Positions 50,801 through 59,194 are shown, counted from the stretch's first letter. The stretch: DNA of 64,000 nt from Pseudomonas fulva NBRC 16637 = DSM 17717 (GCF_000730565.1 NZ_BBIQ01000019.1:1-64000), one strand, 5' to 3'. Translations and numbers: made by a program. The notes: a model not told the origin generated them from the sequence alone.

Positions 50801-51764
50801 CAAGTTCCTGGGTGAAGGGCGTGACCTGGCTGAGCTTACGGCGCGGTTCGCCGCTGCCAGCCAGGCAGCCCTGGCGGTGCCAGGCGATGCCAAGAGCGAG
50901 CAGCCGGTGCAGGCCAAGGCCTTCAGCGAAGTGAAGCCCACGGCGCAGCAAAAGATCGCAGGGCTGTCGATGACGGTTTACCCGGCACTGGTCGAGGATA
51001 ACGGCACGGTGCGTGAAGGCCGCTTCTCGACCCAGGCCGAGGCCGACTTCCAGCACCGCCGCGCCTTGCAGCGCCTGCTGTTGCAACAGCTGGCCGAGCC
51101 GGCCAAGTTCCTGCGTGGCAAACTGCCTGGCCTGACTGAACTGGGGCTGTTGTACCGCGACATGGGCCGGGTCGACGCGCTGGTCGAGGACATTCTGCTG
51201 GCAAGCCTGGACAGTTGCATCCTCGACGGTGAGCCGGTATTGCCCCGTGAAGGTGCCGCGCTGGCGGCGCTGGCCGAACGCAAGCGGGGCAGCTGGGCCG
51301 AACATGCCGAGCGCCTGGCGCGGCAAACCCTCGAGGTGCTGAAGCTGTGGCATGGGTTGCAGAAACGCTTCAAGGGCAAGATCGACCTGAGCCAGGCCGT
51401 GGCCCTGAACGATATCAAGCAGCAGTTGGGCAACCTTGTGTACCCCGGCTTTGTGCGCGAAACGCCGGCGGTATGGTTCAAGGAACTGCCACGCTACCTC
51501 AAGGCCATCGAGCTGCGCCTGGAGAAGTTGGGTTCTCAGGTGCAGAAGGACCGGGTATGGAGTGGCGAACTGGCCAATCTGTGGGCGCAGTACAAGGCCC
51601 GTGCCGACAAACATGCTCAGGAAGGCAAGCGCGACGAGCAGCTGGCCCTGTACCGCTGGTGGCTGGAAGAATACCGCGTGTCGCTGTTCGCCCAGCAGTT
51701 GGGCACAAAAGTGCCGATTTCAGACAAGCGATTGAGCAAGCAGTGGAGCCTGGTGGAAGGCTAA
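47859..51764 (+). CDS. hrpA: ATP-dependent RNA helicase HrpA
   Basis: I start at the ATG at 47859 (MTDHAIDKLLQ), giving 1301 residues, essentially the E. coli length of 1300; the frame stays open upstream but that part is proline-rich non-coding type. Motifs in order: Walker A GETGSGKTT (about residue 94), Ib QPRRIAAR, DEAH box VDEAHERS, III SATIDLE, V/VI ATNVAETSLTVPG and QRKGRCGR, then the winged-helix and ratchet domains, an OB-like region and the long HrpA-specific C-terminus. HrpA resolves stalled or collided ribosomes and remodels RNA. Confidence 0.96.
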   Translation: MTDHAIDKLLQNLDHAMIADRHRLRRQLHELRKRPDEAKLAQWAERVQASCAQVTARQQSVPLVRYDDSLPIAAKRDEIKKALAEHQVLVIAGETGSGKTTQLPKICLELGRGSHGLIAHTQPRRIAARSVAARVAEELGTPLGGLVGYQVRFEDQSDANTLVKLMTDGILLAETQHDRFLERYDTIIVDEAHERSLNIDFLLGYLKTLLHRRPELKLIITSATIDLERFSKHFDNAPIIEVSGRTFPVETWYRPLTSEQDEEGNPIEDDLTVDQAILATLDELAQHERGQGKGPGDVLIFLPGEREIRDAAEILRKAQLRHTEILPLYARLSPAEQQRIFQPHAGRRVVLATNVAETSLTVPGIRYVIDTGTARISRYSYRAKVQRLPIEAVSQASANQRKGRCGRVEPGICVRLYSEEDFNSRPAFTDPEILRTNLAAVILQMLHLRLGAIDAFPFIEPPDGKAISDGFNLLQELSAVNRENQLTPVGRQLARLPIDPRLGRMLLEGARLGSLQEVLIVTSALSVQDPRERPPERQQAADQAHAQWKDVDSDFAALVNLWRGFEEQRQALTANPLRNWCRKQFLNYLRLREWRDAHRQLALICRELQLTVNKEPCDYPKLHKAVLSGLLSQIGHKTEDGDYQGARQRRFWVHPSSGIGRKRPQWVMAAELVETTKLYARVVARIEPDWIEPLAGHLIKKNHFEPHWEKKRGQVVAYEQITLYGLILVGRRPVHFGPIDPATSRELFIREALVGGEIQSRAKCLAANKRLLETLDALEAKARRRDILADEETLYAFYEARLPAEIHQTATFDSWYRMGSQKDPNLLIMREEDVLAREASEVTAAQYPDSLQVGQLRLPLTYHFEPNHPRDGVTVRVPAPLLPSLPGERLEWLVPGLLEAKCVALIRNLPKALRKNFVPVPDFVKAALARMTFGQGALPQALGHELLRMTGARVPDDAWDESVSLVEGHLRMNIEVVDGQGKFLGEGRDLAELTARFAAASQAALAVPGDAKSEQPVQAKAFSEVKPTAQQKIAGLSMTVYPALVEDNGTVREGRFSTQAEADFQHRRALQRLLLQQLAEPAKFLRGKLPGLTELGLLYRDMGRVDALVEDILLASLDSCILDGEPVLPREGAALAALAERKRGSWAEHAERLARQTLEVLKLWHGLQKRFKGKIDLSQAVALNDIKQQLGNLVYPGFVRETPAVWFKELPRYLKAIELRLEKLGSQVQKDRVWSGELANLWAQYKARADKHAQEGKRDEQLALYRWWLEEYRVSLFAQQLGTKVPISDKRLSKQWSLVEG

Positions 51765-51799
51765 ACTCACACAGTTGTGGCACTATTGAGACAATTTCA

Positions 51800-51814
51800 G
51801 GCCGCTTGGCGGCC
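51800..51814. repeat. REP-like hairpin downstream of hrpA
   Basis: GGCCGC-TTG-GCGGCC forms a perfect 6-bp stem and shares the GGCCGCTT core with the REP elements near 56360. It may also act as the 3' hairpin of the hrpA transcript. Confidence 0.5.
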
Positions 51815-51995
51815 CAGTGCGGGCAGCCCTGCTTCGCTTGTCCATTCACCGCTCGCGGGGTGATGGCTTAAGTGAGACGGGCTACTGTCAAACAAGGGCT
51901 TGGCCCTCGTCGTGAAGTTAGTACTAAAGTGCCACTAATCCAGTGTATTTCCAGCCAGCGCCGGGTGGCGATGGCCCACGAACAGAGGAACGACC

Positions 51996-53117
51996 GTGCA
52001 TAATGTCGTGATCAGCGGCACCGGCCTGTACACCCCGGCCCAGAGCATCTCCAACGAAGAACTGGTAGCGTCCTTCAACACCTGGTCGCAGCAATTCAAC
52101 CAGGACAACGCCCAGGCCATCGAGCGTGGCGAGGTCGAAGCCGCACCGCTGTCCGATGCGGCGTTCATCGAAAAGGCCTCCGGTATCAAGAGCCGCTTCG
52201 TCATGGACAAGGCCGGCATCCTCGACCCGCAGCGCATGAAGCCGCGCCTGCCAGAGCGCGCCAACGACGAACCGTCGGTGCTGTGCGAAATGGCCGTGGC
52301 AGCGGCACATCAGGCGCTGGAGCGCGCTGGCCGCAGCCCGGCCGATGTGGACGGGGTCATCGTCGCCTGCTCCAACTTGCAGCGCCCGTACCCGGCCATT
52401 GCCATCGAAGTGCAGCAGGCGCTGGGCATCCAGGGGTTTGCGTTCGACATGAACGTGGCCTGTTCGTCAGCCACCTTCGGCATCCAGACCGCCGCCAACA
52501 GCGTGGCGCTGGGGCAGGCGCGGGCCGTGCTCATGGTCAACCCCGAAGTGTGCACCGGCCACCTTAACTTCCGCGACCGTGACAGCCACTTCATCTTTGG
52601 CGATGCGGCGACTGCGGTGCTGCTCGAACGCGCCGATCGAGCCACATCGGTGCACCAGTTCGACGTGGTCAGCAGCAAGCTGTGGACCGAGTTTTCCAAC
52701 AACATCCGCAACAACTTCGGTTTCCTCAACCGCGCAGCAGAGGAGGGCGAGGGCGCCGCAGACAAGCTGTTCATCCAGGAAGGCCGCAAGGTGTTCCGCG
52801 AGGTGTGCCCGAAAGTGGCGGAGCTGGTAGGCGAGCATTTGCAGGAAAACGGCCTTCAGCCCAGCGATGTGGCGCGCTTCTGGCTGCACCAGGCCAACCT
52901 CAGCATGAACCACCTGATCGTCAAGAAGCTGCTCGGGCGTGAAGTGAGTGAACAGGAAGCACCGGTGATCCTGGACCGCTACGCCAACACCAGTTCGGCA
53001 GGGTCGGTCATTGCATTCCACTTGTATCAAGATGACTTGCCGCAAGGTGCGTTGGGGGTGCTCAGCTCGTTCGGGGCGGGGTATTCGATTGGCAGCGTGA
53101 TATTGCGCAAACGCTAA
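51996..53117 (+). CDS. Beta-ketoacyl-ACP synthase III, beta-ketodecanoyl-ACP synthase type
   Basis: The 373-residue thiolase-fold enzyme starts at a GTG with AGAGGAA upstream. The catalytic triad of KAS III is present: Cys156 (NVACSSATFG), His298 (WLHQANLSMN) and Asn331 (YANTSSAGS). It is longer than E. coli FabH (317) and matches the P. aeruginosa PA3286-type enzyme, which condenses octanoyl-CoA with malonyl-ACP and so feeds beta-oxidation intermediates into fatty-acid synthesis. That specific substrate is inferred from family resemblance. Presence of FadL elsewhere in the window is consistent but not linked. It ends at a strong bidirectional terminator. Confidence 0.88.
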   Translation: MHNVVISGTGLYTPAQSISNEELVASFNTWSQQFNQDNAQAIERGEVEAAPLSDAAFIEKASGIKSRFVMDKAGILDPQRMKPRLPERANDEPSVLCEMAVAAAHQALERAGRSPADVDGVIVACSNLQRPYPAIAIEVQQALGIQGFAFDMNVACSSATFGIQTAANSVALGQARAVLMVNPEVCTGHLNFRDRDSHFIFGDAATAVLLERADRATSVHQFDVVSSKLWTEFSNNIRNNFGFLNRAAEEGEGAADKLFIQEGRKVFREVCPKVAELVGEHLQENGLQPSDVARFWLHQANLSMNHLIVKKLLGREVSEQEAPVILDRYANTSSAGSVIAFHLYQDDLPQGALGVLSSFGAGYSIGSVILRKR

Positions 53118-53150
53118 GCCGGCAAGGCGGGCGATGCCCGCATAAACGCG

Positions 53151-53180
53151 CAAACGGCCGGATGGGGGCGGCCGTTTGCA
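53151..53180. terminator. Bidirectional hairpin between the synthase and porin genes
   Basis: A perfect 10-bp stem (GCAAACGGCC / GGCCGTTTGC, 10-nt loop) separates convergent genes. The T-run is only three bases, so termination strength is uncertain. Confidence 0.7.
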
Positions 53181-53192
53181 GCTTGGCGATGC

Positions 53193-54440
53193 TTAGAACT
53201 TGGCTTCCAGGTCCACCTGCAGCGTATCCACATCGGCGTTGCTGTTGGGCAGGTTGGAGTAGTCGGTTTTGGCCATCATGTAGGCCGCACCGAGTGCGAA
53301 GTTCTTGTCGATCTCATAGCCAACCTTGAACTTGTGGCCGCGCGAACCGGTGAAGCCGTTGCCGAAGTCCGAGTCTGTGAACAGGCTCACGACGCCATTG
53401 CGCTGCACGTCGCGGTAGTTGTAGTCCAGGCTCCATGCCCCGATCTTGCTCTTCAGACCCGCCAGCCAGGCCTTGTCCTGACCATCGGTGCTCTCGGTGT
53501 TCTTCACGAATTGGCCATAGGCCGACAGCGGGATGGCGAAGCCGGTGAAGTCCACCTGGCCAAAGCCTTCGACCAGGTTGAATTCGTCGGTGGTGTTGCC
53601 CAGCGAGCGCAGGGCCGCAGATGACTTGTCGTTGTCGTAGCCGTACACGCTGCCGCCCACCGTGACCTTGACGGTATCGGCTGCGTTGAACTTGGTCCCA
53701 AGCTGCGCGGCGTAGAGCTGTGCATCGTGCTTGAACTGCACGCCGTCGCCGTCGACGTTGTCCTTGAGGTTGTAGTGGCCAATGCTGCCGAACACTTCGG
53801 CAGGGCCCAGGTTGGTCTTGTAGGTGGCGGCTACGCCTTCAGGGTTGATGTCGCTGTCCCAGATGATGTCACCCATGCTCACCCAGGGCTGCATCATCTT
53901 GCCGCCGATCAGGTGCAGGTTCGGCACGGCAGTGGGGTGCCAGTCGAGGTAGGCCAGGTCGACCCACAGCGATTTCTTCTCGAAGTAGTTGTCCAGGCTC
54001 TGGTTGGTCGAACGTGCATCGGCGCTGCTGCCGGTGGCTACCCGTACCCCGGCGTCTACTTGCGGGTTGATTTCGCTGTAGAAACCGACGCGGGCACGCA
54101 CACGTTCCCGGTCCTGGTTGCCACTGCGGGAAATCGGGTTGTCCACGTTGACGTCTTCATAACGCAGGCGCACGTCGCCTTTGATCTGAGTCTTCGCTGC
54201 CCAGGCTACTTTCTGCTCGAACGAACTCATGCGCTCGGACTGGGCTTTCTGAGCGGCCTTTTCCTTGGTTTCCTGGGCCAGGTCAGCCTGCAGCTCGCTG
54301 TATTGCGCCTGATTGATCGAGCCATTGGCGCGGAGCATTTCGAGCAGCTTGGCGTCAACGGCCGCACTGGCCGGAGTGGTGCTCATGGCCAGCACCATGC
54401 CGGTCAGGCTTGCTCCGGTAAGTGTAGAAACAAGACGCAT
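53193..54440 (-). CDS. Putative porin with N-terminal coiled coil
   Basis: The 415-residue protein has a signal peptide (about 1-27, ending ASAA), a helical segment with SINQAQYSELQADLAQETKEKAAQ, here about residues 40-65, that should form a short periplasmic coiled coil, and then alternating beta strands to a terminal Phe (VDLEAKF), the mark of outer-membrane barrels. It resembles the putative-porin family Porin_5 rather than OprD or OprP. Solute is unknown. GGAG-like sequence precedes the ATG. Confidence 0.85.
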   Translation of the reverse strand: MRLVSTLTGASLTGMVLAMSTTPASAAVDAKLLEMLRANGSINQAQYSELQADLAQETKEKAAQKAQSERMSSFEQKVAWAAKTQIKGDVRLRYEDVNVDNPISRSGNQDRERVRARVGFYSEINPQVDAGVRVATGSSADARSTNQSLDNYFEKKSLWVDLAYLDWHPTAVPNLHLIGGKMMQPWVSMGDIIWDSDINPEGVAATYKTNLGPAEVFGSIGHYNLKDNVDGDGVQFKHDAQLYAAQLGTKFNAADTVKVTVGGSVYGYDNDKSSAALRSLGNTTDEFNLVEGFGQVDFTGFAIPLSAYGQFVKNTESTDGQDKAWLAGLKSKIGAWSLDYNYRDVQRNGVVSLFTDSDFGNGFTGSRGHKFKVGYEIDKNFALGAAYMMAKTDYSNLPNSNADVDTLQVDLEAKF

Positions 54441-54669
54441 ACGGTTCTCCCTACTGAATAAGATGGGGGACGCCGAGCGCCCGCCCCTGTGTTGGCACGT
54501 CTCCGAAAGGGCCTGAATAGACAGGTTCTGTGGTTCCGGAAAACAGGCGCAAGTATTGCGGGGGCGAGTGACAGATTAATGTCGGAATAGTGGCACTGTT
54601 GTGAAGTGAAGGCCGCCAGGCGATCGTCATTTGAGTCCGGCGCCCGGCTTGGTGATACTGGGGGCCTTG

Positions 54670-55824
54670 ATGCCGCGAGCCGACCCTGTGACCAGTCTGT
54701 ATAGCCTTGCTCATTTACGTGATATGCCAGCCGCCACCTGGGACGCCTTGGTCCCTGCGGGCCAGCCGTTTCTCAGCCATGCCTTTCTCAGTGCGATGGA
54801 AGACAGTGGCAGTGTCGCGCGCACCACCGGATGGGCGGCCGAACACCTGGTGCTTGAGCATGAGGGCAAGGTGCAAGCGCTGCTGCCGGGTTACCGCAAG
54901 TGGCATTCGTACGGTGAGTACGTGTTCGATCATGGTTGGGCGGACGCCTGCGAACGGGCGGGCATCGCGTACTATCCCAAATGGCTGGGGGCCGTGCCGT
55001 TCAGCCCGGTCAGTGGCCCGCGCTTGCTGACGGCCGATCCGGCAGCCGGGCACTTGTTACTGCAAGCCTTGCCCGAGTACCTGAGCAAAGCCGCCCTGTC
55101 CGGCGCCCACATCAACTTCACCGAGCCTGCGTTGGATGTACAGATGGCGCGTCTGCCGGGCTGGATGGAGCGCCTGGGTTGCCAGTTTCACTGGCAGAAC
55201 CGCGGCTATCGCGATTTTCAGGATTTTCTCGACACCCTCAGTTCGCGCAAGCGCAAGCAGATGCGCAAGGAGCGTGAGCAGGTGGCGGGGCAGGGCATCG
55301 ATTTTCGCTGGTATCGCGGTGACGAACTGGACGAAGCCCAATGGGATTTCGTCTACCTGTGCTACGCCAACACCTACGCCGTGCGCGGCCGGGCGCCTTA
55401 CCTGACCCGCGAGTTCTTTAGCCTGCTGGCCGAGCGCATGCCCCACGCCCTGCGCGTGGTAATGGCCCGCCAGGCCGGGCGAGACGTGGCAATGGCACTG
55501 AGCCTGGTAGGTGGCGACAGCTTCTTTGGCCGTTACTGGGGCTGCCTGGCCGAATTCGATCGCCTGCATTTCGAGACGTGCTTCTACCAAGGTATGGACT
55601 TCGCCATTGCCCATGGGCTGCAACGTTTCGATGCTGGCGCCCAGGGTGAGCACAAGCTGATCCGCGGGTTCGAGCCGGTGATCACCCGGTCGTGGCATTA
55701 CCTGCTGCATCCCGGGTTGCGCACGGCGGTGGCCGATTTTCTGCTCCAGGAGCGTGAAGGGGTGATGGCGTATGCTGCGCAGGCACGGGAGATGTTGCCT
55801 TATCGCCAGGAAGAGGGCCATTGA
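54670..55824 (+). CDS. GNAT-fold/FemAB-like protein (DUF482, COG3146)
   Basis: From the ATG at 54670 (GGGGG upstream; a TTG at 54631 is a weaker choice) the product has 384 residues. It matches the DUF482 family: an N-terminal segment with QPFLSHAFLSAMEDSGSV, a KWLGAVPFSPVSGPRLL motif, a DTLSSRKRKQMRKEREQV helix and a second acyltransferase-like half with GRYWGCLAEFDRLHFETCFYQG, quoted in part. Such proteins have tandem GNAT domains like FemAB peptide-bond transferases; the substrate is unknown. Its 3' end lies opposite the C-terminal extension of the RAYT gene. Confidence 0.85.
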   Translation: MPRADPVTSLYSLAHLRDMPAATWDALVPAGQPFLSHAFLSAMEDSGSVARTTGWAAEHLVLEHEGKVQALLPGYRKWHSYGEYVFDHGWADACERAGIAYYPKWLGAVPFSPVSGPRLLTADPAAGHLLLQALPEYLSKAALSGAHINFTEPALDVQMARLPGWMERLGCQFHWQNRGYRDFQDFLDTLSSRKRKQMRKEREQVAGQGIDFRWYRGDELDEAQWDFVYLCYANTYAVRGRAPYLTREFFSLLAERMPHALRVVMARQAGRDVAMALSLVGGDSFFGRYWGCLAEFDRLHFETCFYQGMDFAIAHGLQRFDAGAQGEHKLIRGFEPVITRSWHYLLHPGLRTAVADFLLQEREGVMAYAAQAREMLPYRQEEGH

Positions 55825-56275
55825 GCCAGACACAGTCCCAGTGCGAGTAATCGCTCACTCGCGTTACCAGGCCAGCGCGGATTGGGTTGGCAATGATGTA
55901 GCGAGCAACCCTGCGCACTTGTTCGTCACGGCGCAGGGCGCGGTCATGGAAGCCAGGCTGCCAGATTCGCTGGTGCTCGGCGCCTTGCCTGTAAAGCGCG
56001 CAACTGCTGCGTGATTTGAACTCACGCATCAGTTCGCCGAGGCTGCAGTGGCCGAGCGTGATTAGCCAGTGCAGGTGATCGGGCATCAGTACCCAGGCGA
56101 AGCTTTGACACTGACGGTGCGTAGCGGTGAGTCGCAATTGCTGGATCACGGCCCTGGCGTAGTACAAGTGTTTGAAGAGTGGGGTACGGTTTCGGATGAC
56201 GGTGGTCAGCAGGTATAAACGCCCAGGTTCGGAGAACCTGCCCAGACGTAAGCGATGAGAACCTCGGCCTATCAT
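55682..56275 (-). mobile_element. REP-associated tyrosine transposase (RAYT)
   Basis: The 197-residue protein is a Y1/IS200-like HUH transposase: the HxH metal site is His67/His69 in PDHLHWL, and the catalytic Tyr126 lies in ARYIIANPIRAGLV. RAYTs are single-copy domesticated enzymes that recognise REP hairpins. AAGGGGG precedes the ATG at 56275. Residues 1-151 make up a normal RAYT; residues 152-197 are encoded entirely antisense to the last 143 bp of the neighbouring GNAT-like gene and have no family character, so the original stop appears lost. REP units lie directly upstream of the gene. Confidence 0.9.
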
Positions 56276-56356
56276 GGCTACCCCCTTGCGTAGTCATTTC
56301 AAGGGTAGCTGGCCATTGAAGTGGGCAGAGTGAGACAGTTTTACAGCTTATGACTT

Positions 56357-56491
56357 GGGGCCGCTTTGCGGCCCATCGCGGCGCAAGGCCGCTCCTACCC
56401 GGACGTTCGCTAGCTTCTAAGTCGGCGCAGGCAGTTGCTCTTTGAAGAGTTGCTCAGCTACATGACACCTGAAGGCCAGCACTATCAGAGT
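56357..56491 (+). repeat. REP unit 1 (tandem copy with 90-bp tail)
   Basis: The unit starts with the REP hairpin GGGGCCGCTTTGCGGCCC, continues ATCGCGGCG...CAAGGCCGCTCCTACCC, then a tail containing GCTAGCTTC, AAGTCGGCGCA and GCAGTTGCTCTTTGAAGA. The next unit repeats the whole arrangement with scattered substitutions. Confidence 0.85.
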
Positions 56492-56641
56492 GGGGCCGCT
56501 TTGCGGCCCATCGCGGCGGGTCCGGCGCCCCGGCAAGGCCGCTCCTACCCGGAAGTTTGCTAGCTTCCAAGTCGGCGCAAGCAGTTGCTCTTTGAAGAAT
56601 TGCTCACCTTCATGACACCCGAAGGCCAGCGCTATCAGGGG
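56492..56641 (+). repeat. REP unit 2 (tandem copy)
   Basis: This repeats unit 1 with a GTCCGGCGCCCCGG insertion in the REP head and near-identical tail (GCTAGCTTC, AAGTCGGCGCAAGCAG, TTGCTCTTTGAAGA, CATGACAC, GAAGGCCAGC). The head-to-tail order shows a duplication of the whole unit, not just of the REP. Confidence 0.85.
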
Positions 56642-56644
56642 TGG

Positions 56645-56675
56645 GACCGGCCGCGATGGGCCGCGCAGCGGCCCC
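56645..56675 (-). repeat. Inverted REP copy
   Basis: Read on the minus strand this gives GGGGCCGCTGCGCGGCCCATCGCGGCC, split here as GGGGCCGCTGCGCGGCCC then ATCGCGGCC, a third REP head in opposite orientation to the two tandem units. Opposed REPs make a BIME-type arrangement. Confidence 0.8.
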
Positions 56676-56742
56676 GGGTTTTGAGCAGGCGCGAGGTTTC
56701 ATCTCCCTCCTCAAGCCTGAAACCTCAAAGCCGAGGCCTCAC

Positions 56743-58575
56743 CTAATCAACCCCCACAAACCCACCTGTCTGATGCTGCCAAAGCCGCGCATACAACCCC
56801 CGCTGCTCCAGCAACTCGGCATGGCTGCCCACTTCCACGATGCGACCTTTGTCCAGCACTACCAGCCGGTCCATGCGGGCAATGGTGGAAAGCCGGTGGG
56901 CGATGGCGATCACGGTCTTGCCCTGCATCAGCGTTTCCAGGCTCTCCTGAATCGCCGCTTCCACCTCCGAATCCAGCGCCGATGTGGCCTCATCCATGAT
57001 CAGAATCGGCGCGTTCTTCAGCAGCACCCGGGCAATCGCGATGCGCTGGCGCTGGCCGCCGGACAATTTCACCCCACGCTCACCCACATGCGCATCTAGG
57101 CCGGTACGGCCCTGGGCGTCCGACAAGTGAGGGATGAACTCATCGGCGCGGGCGCGGCGCACCGCTTCCTGCAACTGGGCGTCAGTCGCATCCGGACGGC
57201 CGTACAGCAGGTTCTCGCGGATCGAACGGTGCAGCAACGATGTGTCCTGGGTAATCATGCCGATCTGCGCACGCAGGCTTGCCTGGCTCACCTGCGCAAT
57301 GTCCTGGTCATCGATCAGAATCTGCCCACCCTGTACGTCGTACAGACGCAACAGCAAATTCACCAGGGTCGATTTCCCGGCACCCGACGGCCCAATCAAC
57401 CCGATCTTTTCCCCGGGCCTGATCGCCAAGTTCAGCCCCTCGATCACATTCCTCGCCTCCCCATAATGAAAGCGCACGTTCTCGAACCGCACGGCGCCCT
57501 GGGTGACCTTCAAGGCCGGGGCAGCAGGGCGGTCGGTGACGGTGACGGGCTGGGCGATGGTCTGCAGGCCATCCTGCACCATGCCAATATTCTCGAAAAT
57601 GCCGTTGACCACCCACATGATCCACCCCGACATGTTCACGATGCGGATGACCAAACCCGTCGCCAAGGCAATGGCCCCCACGGTGATCAGCGACTGGCTC
57701 CACAGCCACAGGGCGAGCCCGGTAGTGCCGACGACCAGCAAGCCGTTCAACGTTGTGATGACCACGTCCATGCTGGTGATCACCCGCGAAGCCAACTGGG
57801 TTTTCTCGGTCTGCTCGCTGATGGCCTCGCGGGCGTACTGCTGTTCGTGATCGGTATGGGCGAAGAGCTTGAGCGTGGCAATGTTGGTATAGCCATCGAC
57901 GATGCGGCCCATCAACTTGGAGCGGGCCTCGGACGACACCACCGAGCGCGCTTTGACGCGTGGCACGAAATACGCCAAGGCAGCAATGAAACACACGATC
58001 CAGATCACCAAGGGCAACATCAACCGCCAATCAGCCTCGGCAAACAACACCAGCGACGTGATGGCATAGATCAGCACATGCCATAACGCATCCACCGCCT
58101 GCACCGCCGAGTCGCGCAGCGAGTTGCCGGTCTGCATGATGCGCTGGGCGATGCGCCCGGCGAAGTCGCTCTGGAAGAAGTTCAGGCTCTGTTTGAGCAC
58201 GTAGCTGTGGTTCTGCCAGCGGATCATGCTGGTCATGCCCGGGTTGATGGCCTGGTGTACCAGCAGGTCATGCAACCCGAAGAACAACGGACGCAGCAAC
58301 AGCACCACCACCAGCATCCAGATCAACTCGCCGCTGTGCTCGCTGAAAATACGGGCGTTGGGCGCGCCCTGGGCCAGGTCGATGATGCGGCTCAGGAAGC
58401 TGAACATGGCCACTTCGATCAACGAAGCGATCAGCCCAACCACCAGCAAGGCCAGAAAGCTCGGCCATACCTGGCGCAGATAATAGATATAGAACGCCCA
58501 TACGCCGCTGGGCGGCGCTTCACTGGGGGCGTCGCGGAAGATGTCGATCAGTTGCTCGAAACGACGGTACAGCAT
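56743..58575 (-). CDS. ABC transporter, fused permease/ATPase (exporter type)
   Basis: The 610-residue half-transporter has six membrane helices (about residues 30-330) and a C-terminal ATPase with Walker A GPSGAGKST (about 400), signature LSGGQRQRIAIAR, Walker B ILIMDEATSALDSE and switch His in IAHRLSTI. It would work as a homodimer exporting lipids, drugs or peptides; the MsbA-like layout does not specify which. It is probably transcribed alone; the cyclophilin gene lies 61 bp upstream on the same strand. Confidence 0.93.
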   Translation of the reverse strand: MLYRRFEQLIDIFRDAPSEAPPSGVWAFYIYYLRQVWPSFLALLVVGLIASLIEVAMFSFLSRIIDLAQGAPNARIFSEHSGELIWMLVVVLLLRPLFFGLHDLLVHQAINPGMTSMIRWQNHSYVLKQSLNFFQSDFAGRIAQRIMQTGNSLRDSAVQAVDALWHVLIYAITSLVLFAEADWRLMLPLVIWIVCFIAALAYFVPRVKARSVVSSEARSKLMGRIVDGYTNIATLKLFAHTDHEQQYAREAISEQTEKTQLASRVITSMDVVITTLNGLLVVGTTGLALWLWSQSLITVGAIALATGLVIRIVNMSGWIMWVVNGIFENIGMVQDGLQTIAQPVTVTDRPAAPALKVTQGAVRFENVRFHYGEARNVIEGLNLAIRPGEKIGLIGPSGAGKSTLVNLLLRLYDVQGGQILIDDQDIAQVSQASLRAQIGMITQDTSLLHRSIRENLLYGRPDATDAQLQEAVRRARADEFIPHLSDAQGRTGLDAHVGERGVKLSGGQRQRIAIARVLLKNAPILIMDEATSALDSEVEAAIQESLETLMQGKTVIAIAHRLSTIARMDRLVVLDKGRIVEVGSHAELLEQRGLYARLWQHQTGGFVGVD

Positions 58576-58636
58576 CAGCGTTGAAACTCCTGTTCAACCG
58601 ACCGGTAATCGGGTCACGTCCCTGTGAGACCCGTGA

Positions 58637-59194
58637 TCAATCGATGCGTTTAGCCGACTTGATGAACACCGGGTCGGCGGGTACGTCACGCATGCCTTTC
58701 TTGACGGTGGTGGGCGAATTGACGATCTGGTCGACCACTTCCATGCCCTTGGTTACCTTGCCGAACACGGCATAACCCGCGTCCCGGCCTGGGTTGAGGA
58801 AATCGTTGTCGGCCACGTTGATGAAGAACTGGCTGGTGGCCGAGTTCGGGTTCGAGGTGCGGGCCATGGCCAGGGTGCCGCGGGTGTTTTGCAGGCCATT
58901 GCTGGCTTCGTTGGGGATCGGGTCCTTGGTGCTCTTTTGCACCATCTGTTCAGTGAAACCGCCGCCTTGCACCATGAAGCCCGGAATTACCCGGTGGAAG
59001 AGGGTGTTGTTGTAGAAGCCGCTGTCCACGTACTGCAGGAAGTTCTTGGTGCTGACAGGTGCCTTCTCGGCATTGAGCTCGATTTCCACCTGGCCGAAGC
59101 TGGTGTCCAGCACAACGTGCGGTGTCTTGTCGGAAGCCATGACGCTGGTGGCGAACGCGACGGAACAGGCGGTAAGCAGCAGTTTTTTCAGCAT
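58637..59194 (-). CDS. ppiA: Periplasmic cyclophilin-type peptidyl-prolyl isomerase
   Basis: The 185-residue protein has a signal peptide (about 1-20, ending VMAS) and a single cyclophilin domain with the conserved FHRVIPGFMVQGG, TLAMARTSNPNSATSQFFINV (seen as SATSQFFINV) and YAVFGKVTKGMEVVDQI segments containing the active-site Arg, Phe and Gln. It accelerates proline isomerisation in periplasmic folding. Size and signal match PpiA rather than the cytoplasmic PpiB. The exporter gene follows 61 bp downstream. Confidence 0.93.
   Translation of the reverse strand: MLKKLLLTACSVAFATSVMASDKTPHVVLDTSFGQVEIELNAEKAPVSTKNFLQYVDSGFYNNTLFHRVIPGFMVQGGGFTEQMVQKSTKDPIPNEASNGLQNTRGTLAMARTSNPNSATSQFFINVADNDFLNPGRDAGYAVFGKVTKGMEVVDQIVNSPTTVKKGMRDVPADPVFIKSAKRID

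Larger units (their letters stand above)
56276..56742. other. REP-rich intergenic region
   Basis: About 470 bp between the RAYT and the ABC exporter. It contains two tandem REP-plus-tail units and one inverted REP copy, listed separately, and a long-loop inverted repeat GAGGTTTC/GAAACCTC (56693-56726) that may help end the exporter transcript. No protein gene is supported. Confidence 0.7.

Noticed and set aside
47844..51614. Two very long minus-strand frames opposite hrpA (about 658 and 596 codons)
   Set aside because: They lie antisense to an unambiguous HrpA with all helicase motifs. In GC-rich DNA, long antisense frames arise from codon bias, and these translations show no family pattern.
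56357..56641. CRISPR-like repeats
   Set aside because: There are only two long, imperfect copies without short regular spacers; they are REP units.
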